From positions 1-20,318 of the forward strand of contig ATSW01060315.1 of the NCBI GenBank assembly GCA_000444245.1: DNA of 20,318 nucleotides, read 5' to 3'. The position numbers and the translations under genes are program-made. Below are positions 1 to 7,356 of this stretch, piece after piece (within the stretch, counting starts at the first letter, position 1; the number at the start of each line of letters is the position of its first letter). A model generated the notes under the pieces. That model was not told where the DNA came from, ran no database searches, and saw nothing but the letters and a program-made list of their open reading frames with translations. Source of the DNA: Botryllus schlosseri. Lineage: Eukaryota > Chordata > Ascidiacea > Stolidobranchia > Styelidae.

Positions 1-450
1 ATAAGTTCTTACAATTGAGTCGCCACTACAAAATTCACACTGACTTTGAATTTCCTTTTAGGTTTATTTGAATTATTCCACCTCAAAAAAATTAACAATT
101 ATTCACGATTTTCATTCGGACTATTCGCACAGTCGTCATTCGCACAGCAATTCTTTTCATTCGCACAAGTGCGAACCGTTACACAGGTTGAAAAGTACTG
201 CTAGAGCCACGACAACCTTTCCCGCTTACAACGATTCGACGTGATATAATTACCTGTTCAATTTTATTCACATTATCCTATCTCATTTTTGACAGCGTCT
301 AGCAGGGCTGATGTGGCGCGGTGTAGACTTCGTAAATGCAAGCATATCCATATCCTGGTCCACACAAAAGACCGTTGCAATTGGCTCTATATCACATCAT
401 ATTTTGACGAGAGAAATGAATCTTGCGAACACATAGTCTGACGTTACAAT
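1..450. other. Non-coding stretch with a short TCGCACA word array
   Basis: No supported gene. Between about 110 and 180 the word ATTCGCACA (or its close relative) recurs four times at irregular 15-25 base spacing, the last copy running into its own inverted form (GCACAAGTGC), so a small hairpin is possible. The short reading frames here overlap each other on both strands and show no codon bias or recognisable domain. Nothing else stands out. Confidence 0.5.
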
Positions 451-560
451 GTTGCAGCCAGGGCTATCATACATTAGCTGCGGCTCCAGCTCCGGAGCCG
501 CATTATTATCACTGCTCCGGCTCCAGCTCCGGCTCCGGCTCTGAAAATTATAGAATATAT

Positions 561-1262
561 CAGGGGTGGCCAACCCACTGGCCAAATGTGGATCGCGATA
601 GGGTTTTGAGTGGCTCGCGAGGTAACTTCCTATTATATTATCGAAATCCTGTTATTTTATCGAAAATGAATGGATCAGATTGTAAACGTGCAAGGCCAAA
701 AATTACAAATATGGCTGCGGCACTTGGGATGTTGATGACTAACATATCAGTTCCGACGCATTGGCAGATCTAGGGTCAAGTCACATTTTTAGTAAATCGT
801 CGTACATTACAATAAACTAAAATAGTTGTGAAAATTTTTTTCACGCTTCGCGTGTTTAATTGTCACACGTTTTCTTTCTTGGTAGCTTACCCCCTCCTGA
901 AAATGAAAGAAACGCCTAATTTACCCGATTGAGTCTAACTGTTTCCGCAATTACGGGCGAAATTCTTTTCGTGTTTGCGCTCGCAGAAAGATCGACGACG
1001 ATGACATGTAGGCACAAAGTGATTGTCGCATATTACCAGAAACCTTCGATATCGATTTGTCCAGACGCCGAATAGTCGTGTCCTTGCAAACTGAGCCCGG
1101 CAGGCGGTATACAGAAGACCCGCAATATACTCAAGTAATAATATCATTGACCTAGTTCATTTATAAACTTTGAAAGTTTTACCCGCTTGGCGCGGCTAGT
1201 GGACCGCACAATCGTTCGTCAATTGCATGGGCCCCTTTAGTCGAAATGGTAGGCCATCCCTG
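561..1262. mobile_element. Inner hAT MITE of the composite, copy 1
   Basis: Starts CAGGGGTGGCCAACCC and ends GGCCATCCCTG, an imperfect hAT terminal inverted repeat. The right flank is GTCTATAT (1263-1270). The left duplication is mostly lost: compared with the second copy, about ten bases are missing just before 561. The interior holds a small GC palindrome (CACGCTTCGCGTG, 842-854) and a block around 1078-1100 (GTGTCCTTGCAAACTGAGCC) that reappears near 19311. No transposase frame is seen. The outer element is interrupted at the same site in both copies, so this insertion came before the composite spread. Confidence 0.85.
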
Positions 1263-1316
1263 GTCTATATAGATTGCTAATCTACCCATAGGTTAGTTAT
1301 CTATAGTAATCTAGAG

Positions 1317-1398
1317 TTACGGAAAATAATGCAGAATATCGGCCTGGTGTAAATGACCATAGTAGTCGACAAACGCCATGAATACCACGGAAGCAGAG
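1317..1398 (+). repeat. 5'-truncated SINE (3' tail only) inside composite copy 1
   Basis: About 82 bases are present here and absent from the otherwise alignable second composite (13150-13165 region). Bases 1316-1386 match the 3' part of the full SINE at 9691-9763, including the words TAGTCGACAAAC and CCATGAATACC. A 4-base AGAG flanks the insert (1313-1316 and 1395-1398), a possible short duplication. The match runs to the SINE's 3' end and lacks the tRNA-like head, as expected for 5' truncation during LINE-driven reverse transcription. Confidence 0.7.
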
Positions 1399-1883
1399 TC
1401 TGGCAGCCGTCAGTAACATCGGATGCAGTAACGAAGACATAGGTGTCGCCATGCCGGCTTGTGACGTCATAAAGTATAGTTGTCGATTGTCGATAACATC
1501 ATAGTTGCACTAGAACGCAGCACTTTACTCCATGCCATTGCTTTGCACAGCATTAAAATTCAGACCTGCTGTTAAATTATGTGGAATCAGCAGATATGGT
1601 TGTTGCATATGTAATAGCATCTTATGAAATACGTCGGAGCCGGAGCTACTCCTCAAATAACGGGCTCCAGCTCCAGCTGCGGCTCCGGCTGAATTTTATG
1701 TAGAGCTCCGGCTCCGGCTCCAGCTCCGGTAAAAATGCACGGCTCCGGGGCTCCGGCTCCGAGGCTCCGGTTCCTTGCTCCGGCTCCGGCTCCAAAGCCC
1801 TGGTTACAACAAGCGTTAAGACGATCGCCTGACGTTTTAGATCTAGGACCGCATCACCTTTCATCTGAGGTATCCTGCTAGAT

Positions 1884-2518
1884 GCTATTTTTTCTTTTGG
1901 CTATCCGCCGAATATTTATTTCTCTTATAGAATTTCAATACAAATAATAAAATCAATTTCAAATTAGCTTACGCGTGCGAACATATAAGGACATGAAATA
2001 CATGAAATACACATACACAATAGGGCTCTTCAAAACTGAGGTTTTTTCCCAAATCGCACTGGCTACTTGATAAAATTGTTAGGTTACCTAATTTAAGCCT
2101 ACACACCAAATTTGGTTCAATTCCAACCAGTAGCCGCATTGCTACAGGAGAAGAAACAACACTGCTCACGTGATCAGATTTACGGTCCTGCTCGGAAGCG
2201 TTGCGCGTTATTATTACATTCACCCCCCTGTATTTGTGGAAATGAATTTTCGGCACTCGTTAATATCATATCGAAGGCGCGGATTTTCAATACACAACCA
2301 CGTATTTTAAGAAATGCATTCTACATGGATAGTATGATCTTATTTTGAAGAAAATATATTTTGTTGTTTACCATTTAGCCTAAAGTTATGATTTTCACAA
2401 CACAGATGACGATTGCACGATAATTGAGTTAAACTTGTACTAAAACTTTGTGGAGGTCCGCTGAGGTCCGTGAAGGTCCGGAAGGGGTCCGCGAAGACCA
2501 AAAGGTTGAGAACCACTG
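1884..2518. mobile_element. Probable hAT remnant with a CAGTGGTTCTCAACC-type end
   Basis: The right end is clear: GGTTGAGAACCACTG at 2504-2518, preceded by a run of GGTCCG words about 11 bases apart (2454-2492), typical of Charlie-like hAT ends. The left end is decayed. The 8-mer TGCTAGAT at 1876-1883 matches AGCTAGAT at 2519-2526 in 7 of 8 bases, and the sequence after 1884 (T-run, then TTTTGGCTATCCGCCG) resembles a worn version of such an end, but the terminal CAGTGG is not visible. A foldback-element end (2021-2150) lies inside. The left boundary is tentative. Confidence 0.45.
2021..2150 (+). mobile_element. Single end of the foldback hAT family (see 10362-10853)
   Basis: TAGGGCTCTTCAAAA at 2021 corresponds to CAGGGCTGTTCAAAA of the complete element at 10362. 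The following stretch, including CTGGCTACTTGATAAAATTG and CAATTCCAACCAGTAG, matches the arm module of that element. Only one arm is recognisable here. Its CCAAATTTGG segment is closer to the middle module of the 10362 element than to its outer arms. Confidence 0.65.
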
Positions 2519-2526
2519 AGCTAGAT

Positions 2527-3119
2527 GCTACTGATCTGTGACAGCACCCCGAGAGAAGCACCCGACTCTGATTCAATGACAGCAGTCGAACCTCGAATGC
2601 AGGAGTTCGAGAACTCAGTATACTCCCTTCTCTAACGTGACTAGTCCATCGCACCAGATAATGTAGTCATCATTTAAAACGTAAAACTTACGGTGCATCC
2701 ACGCCATCCAGTCTCGGATATATCATTCATAAAAATGGGTTATAATCAAGCTTGTTATCACGTATGCCTTTTTCCATAGAATGTGCAGTGGCTTCATGTA
2801 AGCATATTTGATTAACAAAGTTCACATACGAGGAGCTCAAGCTAACTATATTGATTCGAATGGAGACGCATAATGCTCGTGTGCATACACATAGACTATG
2901 CATAGGCCTTCTTTTATGCTATACCTACCGACTATAGTCACACACGTCCTGGGCCGTAGTCCCTGGAGTGCATGCACGAAAATCTCGTAGGCGCAGGTGA
3001 TGTTCGATATTATATCCCAAGTCTATTCATTAACTGCAGCAGTATTGGTAAGCAGAGCTTTTACTAAAAGTAACGGCATTTTTTTAGATTCCAGCGAGAT
3101 GCCAGAATATCTGTGTACC
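2527..3119. other. Non-coding stretch, nothing recognised
   Basis: No exon-like reading frame, RNA gene or repeat family is recognisable. The region is ordinary AT-rich DNA with short overlapping frames on both strands. Confidence 0.4.
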
Positions 3120-3127
3120 ACCTATAC

Positions 3128-4687
3128 CGGAGGTCTCAAACACGCGACCCGTGACGGCATTTTGGATTCTTAAGAATTCGACAATTTATTCAACTGTCTT
3201 TGATTTATTTGAGAACTTGAAGTTCACGCTAAAACTACTCCTAAAACCGGAAAACTCTTCGAGCTTGACTATCACATCACTCTCAAAAGCTATTATGCGG
3301 TGGAAGATCAGCTACTATGTCGCATTTAAACTTCATGATGATAAGACACAACCCGTTCGTGAATCTTGACTGAAAAGTGTGATTTGGACTTCGGCGCAAC
3401 CGTTCGTAAAATTGCTCGAATTCGGACTGAATGGGTTATAAAATAAAAATGACTGGGGCTGAGTTAAACGTTGGACGTTAAAATCAGAGAAGGACTTGTG
3501 ACTCGGAACCCCGTGACTTGGTACGACCACGGATGCAAGAAACTATTAAACTGTCATGGGTAATAGTAACATAGCAGAAGGCCGTTGCTTGCGTTGCGTA
3601 GCGTATATGGCTATCTAATCAAGTCAACATGGAATCCATTGGCATTCAGTTGCCCCCGTTATGTGCAGTTAGCTATACATCCTGGGTGATCTTTGGTCTC
3701 TTGATCCAAGTTATTATCGCCGGTGACGAGTAAGTTAGTGGTACGCTCCACAGATGTAACACCAATGGATTCTTCGGTGATTGGACATTTCCATTCTAGG
3801 GTTTCTTAACCAGGGGTCTTTGTGAACCCCTTCGGGGTACGAAGTACCACATCATAGGGGGTGCGACATGCATTGTGGAATTATAGGCCTATTTGCTATC
3901 TAGAACTTGAACCAACCAAAATGGCATATTTTGTGGGCTAATTTATTCAAGTGAACAATATTCCTCGCGCTATACGCGCGATTTTACGAGAATAGACTTT
4001 TTGATTTTAATATGTGTGCCATCAGAAATTGTGTTGAAAATGGAAACGGGGTAGGCCTACTAGAAATCTTAATACAAGCACTAGGGGTACGATCGCTAAA
4101 AAGGTTAAGAAACACTGCTATTACTGTAATATAATAATTATTATATCGAATTAGCTATTGATCAATATTCAGAAGCAAACCTAACGCTGACTTAATTTTA
4201 ATTGGACATTAACATGAACATTAGCCTACTTATCAGGATTATATTAGAAACCTCGATTAGGCTATACTGCTCAAATGCTTTGATATCAGATTAATATTTG
4301 GTAAATTCTGAAATATTCTACATGTAATTGTGGCACGTCAAATGTCCACTAGCGGCAATATTATAACGCGGCAGCTTTTACCGTGTCATGACGCATTTGT
4401 CCTCTAGCATGCTGTCTATAACTCATTATTTTGACAAATTATGCCCGGCACAAAAACAATTTTATTCAATTATTCGAAAACGTGATTTTTTTTCGTGCCA
4501 AGCGTGACTAATGCAATAATAAATTACATTTTCACGATGTTTGTGGAATACCAGTCTGGAAGGTCCCGTCAAGTAAAGCCTACTTGATAATTATACATTG
4601 AATACCCCTATTATTGATAGCGCGGCCCGTGGCATCATCAAAAACTAGGAAATTGGCCCGCTAGCACATTTAAGTTTGAGATCTCTG
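3128..4687. mobile_element. hAT element, about 1.56 kb, inserted beside a transporter-like exon
   Basis: The left end CGGAGGTCTCAAAC (3128) and the right end, read in reverse, CAGAGATCTCAAAC (from 4687) form a hAT-type inverted repeat followed on each side by a GCGACCCG/GCGGGCC-like block. The flanks ACCTATAC (3120-3127) and ACCAATAC (4688-4695) agree in 7 of 8 bases, a convincing target-site duplication. The frame at 3151-3369 contains a short piece around 3295-3365 (SYYVAFKLHDDKTQPVRES) that loosely resembles the SY-VA--LA---KPF stretch near the start of ZBED/GTF2IRD2-like hAT transposases; this is weak. A small hAT-like element is nested at 3797-4117. A second GCGGCCCGTGGCAT block at 4621-4634 lies in left-end orientation and is unexplained. 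Confidence 0.7.
3797..4117. mobile_element. Small hAT-like MITE nested in the 3128-4687 element
   Basis: The ends TAGGGTTTCTTAACC (3797-3811) and GGTTAAGAAACACTG (4103-4117) are inverted repeats agreeing at 13 of 15 positions, of the CAGTG-TTTCTTAACC kind seen in hAT elements. The length is about 321 bases with no coding capacity. A GC-rich palindrome TCGCGC-TATAC-GCGCGA lies at 3965-3981. I could not see a clean 8-base duplication (flanks TTCCATTC and CTATTACT), so it may have decayed. Confidence 0.6.
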
Positions 4688-4986
4688 ACCAATACATTGG
4701 AAACCACGGATACCACATTCAATGTGATGAATGCTCCCAATAACAAGACGCCAAATGTCTTGATTATTGGGTACTCTTCCCCCACAAAACAATACGCAAG
4801 ATTTATAGAAGTGGGCATATCGGCGTTGGCCATTACGCGCCACGACGCACGGAGACATATAAAAATTTTGGTCATGTAACATGCGACTCCAAGAAGTGTT
4901 CCAGAACGATCGGGAGCGAGAAAACCTTTGCCGTAAAGGACTGCCGTTATGCTGACCAAAAACTTCGTTATATATACAAAATACAT
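4688..4986 (-). pseudogene. Exon or exon remnant resembling an SLC22-type MFS transporter (TM9-TM11)
   Basis: The minus-strand frame from 4986 down to the hAT boundary at 4688 encodes about 99 residues with three hydrophobic segments. In order it shows a DRSG turn, a GVAC-containing membrane segment, then YCFVGEEYP followed five residues later by GV and a further membrane segment. This order and spacing match the second half of organic cation/anion transporters of the SLC22 family (DR-G-R, GGVACL, Y-YTAELYPT--RN-GVG). The match is from memory, not from an alignment. Family members have 12 membrane helices and about 550 residues, so this is at most one or two exons. I saw no convincing neighbouring exons on the minus strand in the window. 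The last 14 residues of the longer frame (to 4645) are hAT-derived. A splice acceptor near 4959 (AACGAAG) and a donor near the duplication (AAT|GTATTG) are possible but weak. It may be a live exon or a relic. Confidence 0.45.
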
Positions 4987-5065
4987 ATAGGTTTAATTGT
5001 CCATATAGGTGCTTAAATGACTGGCGCCGAATGTTCCTGTCTTGGCAATCTGAACCTCATAAGAC

Positions 5066-5281
5066 AGTGAGCTCAAGAAATGGATAGCAATGTATATGCA
5101 ATTTCCGATTTTATAGACCGATTTTATCATGAATTATCGAAAATTTGGCGCTTTGCGCTGGTTCACTGAACAGCACCACTATGATTTCGTGGCAAAAGCG
5201 AACAACGTGATGTGGGGATCAGTTTATTACCCTATGGGAGCCCAAGACTCAGGTTTTGGGGGGCTGACGAAGTGCTGTTTC
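5066..5281. repeat. Diverged tandem repeat, unit 1
   Basis: This unit pairs with 5390-5646. Shared landmarks in the same order are GATAGCAATGTATATGCAAT (5083), TCATGAATTAT (5128), a GC palindrome after AAATTT (GGCGCTTTGCGC, 5147-5158), GTTTATTACC-TATGGG (5222) and GCTGACGAAGTGCTGTT (5263). The middle parts differ in length. The 62-residue frame across it has no recognisable domain and its equivalent is not conserved in unit 2, so it is unlikely to be a gene. Confidence 0.65.
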
Positions 5282-5389
5282 GTTCCTGCCAATGGCTATA
5301 CACCCGGAGATGTTTAAATTATTATTGAGGGGTCCTACCTTTTCAAACACACCTCACTCAGCTCTACCAGTAAATCAGATTACGTGAGC

Positions 5390-5646
5390 AGAGAGAGGAT
5401 AAAAATTGATAGCAATATATATGCAATTCCCTATCATATTGACCGATTCAGTCATGAATTATAGAAATTTCTCGCTCTTCGCGCGTTTAGGCGAGAAAAG
5501 CTGACTCACTAAACGGACACCTCGTGTAGCAGATAAGTCGCGGTAAACAGCGTATAGCCGGAGGGGGTCTGGGGGCGAAGTTCGGTTTATCACCATATAG
5601 GGGGCCCAAGACCAACGTTTTTTGGAGCTGACGAAGTGCTGTTACG
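5390..5646. repeat. Diverged tandem repeat, unit 2
   Basis: The second unit of the pair begins about 326 bases after the first and is about 40 bases longer in its middle. Landmarks are GATAGCAATATATATGCAAT (5408), TCATGAATTAT (5453), CTCGCTCTTCGCGCG (5471-5485), GTTTATCACCATATAGGG (5584) and GCTGACGAAGTGCTGTT (5627). Whether the pair arose by local duplication or as two insertions of one family cannot be decided here. Confidence 0.65.
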
Positions 5647-5649
5647 GCC

Positions 5650-6300
5650 CTGGTGGTGTCGAGACGACTTGGAGTAGTCTATGAAATCGTCGACCCACCT
5701 TGGCCTAAACGAAGTACAGATAAGAGGTATGGACACTGAATGAGAAGTAGAGCAGAGAATATGAAAGACAAGCTGCAAAATGAGGTGAAATATGGCGGAA
5801 TGTGAGATCGATATGTTTGGTCGTGTTCCGGTAATCTGACTGGTATTCTAGTGTGTGTGACAATTGTTATGTCTTTCTACGATGCATAATGCATGCATAA
5901 TATTTTCTTTAACATCAAACCGTTCATACACTTCACTTCTTGTGTTCTTAAATCTGACAACACACATATTTTACTGATGGGTCACGTATTTTCTCCACCG
6001 ACAACCGAAATACAAGTTTATATGCACAATTGACAAGCAGCCATACAAAAAATGACACATCGTTTGTAGATAGCAATGATTACACCTGACCAGAGGTTAT
6101 CGCGTTTCAGCTCAATACCAGGAGAATGAAATTGATCGATTTCTTGGTACTCTGAAGTGGATCCCGATTTGTATGACCGTGAAACAGATAACACGGTACT
6201 ACTGAAATGTATATCTTACGGATTGTTCTAGAATTATTCATTAAACTTAACATAGAACGATGGCAAGATTGTATATCAGCTAACAGGAGCAGGAGCAAAT
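5650..6300. other. Non-coding stretch, nothing recognised
   Basis: No gene, repeat or RNA is supported. Short frames on the minus strand (5590-5778, 6107-6298) have no recognisable motif or exon-like splice context. Confidence 0.4.
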
Positions 6301-6329
6301 CCGAACTGGATTCGGATCACCGACTTATT

Positions 6330-6395
6330 ACACCACTCCACCAGCGATTGTGGACATAGACAACGGGAATTCGGGTCGCAGGCTCGAATCACTCA
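6330..6395 (+). repeat. Possible degraded tRNA-derived SINE head
   Basis: GGCTCGAATCA at 6381-6391 resembles a polymerase III B box (GGTTCGANTCC), preceded by TTCGGGTCGCA, a context common in tRNA-derived SINEs. About 30 bases upstream, CAGCGATTGTGG (6342-6353) could be a worn A box. No tail or target-site duplication was found, so this is tentative. Confidence 0.25.
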
Positions 6396-7194
6396 GCAAG
6401 TACGTCTACTTCCATATAGATACGTATTTTACCACTCAATTATAGCGCCAAATGTTCCCAAACTCAGCGAAATTAGTCAGTTCACCAGTATCCTACGAAA
6501 CGGGGTGAGCTTTCCCGATTCGTCAGCGTATAATGGATTCGAGTATCGTAGTTCTCGATACAGGAACCACATCGATACAAGATTCACGAATCAGAAGAAA
6601 GTGACTACATTGATGTATTTCATCAACACGAATATTTTAAACCCCGACTGACATCATCGTATCACGCTCGATCGATCACGGCTGATTCAGGGCCATCACT
6701 TGCAAGCGAAATTATTCCGCGAGTAGCATGTAAAATCCGGGCCCGGGTCCGGATAAGCGTAAATCCGAATGTAATCCATTAAAAATCATCCAATGCGTTG
6801 TTATCCAAACCAGTTCACGCGGTCATTTGTATCGTATACGAGGCTCGCAGTATGCAGGATGTCAACATTGAAACATCTACCTTTTATGCTGCCACAAAGA
6901 ATATAAAGACTGTTTTCATCACATTAAAACGATACTTCGGAATAGTTTCGACCATACCGATTTCATTTCACTTTGTGACAATGTTGCGGGTTGATCATGA
7001 CTTCAGAAACATGTTTTTTTTCTTCACTAACCTACGTAGCTTTATACTATCTGTTTCGTATGCAGCGATACGCCAAATCGTGGTTTCAAGGCTACAACAG
7101 TGGAAAATAATAGCGAAACTATAATTCACGTTGATAAATTGACTTTCAGTGGCGAAGAGCGTATAATTTCACTACTCGAAAAAATCGTCTTTAA
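6396..7194. other. Non-coding stretch
   Basis: No supported gene. The plus-strand frame at 6798-7124 (108 residues) is hydrophobic in parts but matches no family I know and has no exon-like neighbours. CCGGGCCCGG at 6737-6746 is a 10-base palindrome followed by GTCCGGAT. Words such as ATTCGAGTATCG near 6538 resemble the palindromic block at 7195-7268 and may be related repeat sequence. Confidence 0.35.
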
Positions 7195-7268
7195 ATACTC
7201 GACTCGAGTCATTAGAATTGTTTCTCGATTCAGATTCGAGTACTCGAATCATCGTGCCCAGCCATACT
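7195..7268 (-). repeat. Probable hAT end with nested palindromes
   Basis: Read on the minus strand from 7267 it begins TATGGCTGGGCACGATGATT, close to hAT ends of the CAGGGCTGGGCA-AT type. It then runs into GATTCGAGTACTCGAATC (7233-7250), a perfect 18-base palindrome, and GACTCGAGTC (7201-7210). The partner end was not found. Confidence 0.4.
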
Positions 7269-7356
7269 TATCTCAGATTGTTTGTAATAAAGCCGTTTTC
7301 AATCGAATCTCATATAGTTATTCAAAACTGTCTGCTTACAATCAAATCAATGTGAT

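Larger units (their letters stand above)
459..1802. mobile_element. hAT composite, copy 1: outer non-autonomous hAT with GGCTCC arms
   Basis: The ends read CAGGGCT... and ...AAAGCCCTG, a hAT-type terminal inverted repeat. The flanking 8-mers are GTTGCAGC (451-458) and GTTACAAC (1803-1810), which agree at 6 of 8 positions and differ by two transitions, so this looks like an aged target-site duplication. Both arms are built from degenerate GGCTCC/GGAGCC hexamers (about 475-545 and 1635-1795). No transposase frame is present, so it is non-autonomous. A second hAT sits inside at 561-1262 and a truncated SINE at 1317-1398. The same composite recurs at 12273-13521; by eye the shared parts agree at roughly nine bases in ten. 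The proline/glutamate- or serine/arginine-rich reading frames in the arms are translations of the hexamer repeat, not proteins. Confidence 0.85.

Noticed and set aside
113-180. CRISPR-like array of TCGCACA words
   Set aside because: Repeats are only 7-11 bases, spacing is irregular and the context is eukaryotic.
423-773. 116-residue plus-strand frame starting in the outer hAT arm
   Set aside because: Crosses the boundary between outer and inner hAT; the corresponding frame in copy 2 is interrupted and different.
1646-1864. Proline/glutamate-rich frame on the minus strand (and serine/arginine-rich frames at 397-585 and 13448-13645)
   Set aside because: These are direct translations of the GGCTCC hexamer arms of the hAT composite; they share no coding constraint between the two copies.
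4645-4986. Glycoprotein-hormone/LGR receptor fragment (GVACYMTKIFICL resembles GVSSYMKVSICL)
   Set aside because: The resemblance covers only about 13 residues and the following residues do not fit helix 5. The SLC22 reading explains GVAC, EEYP and GV in order.
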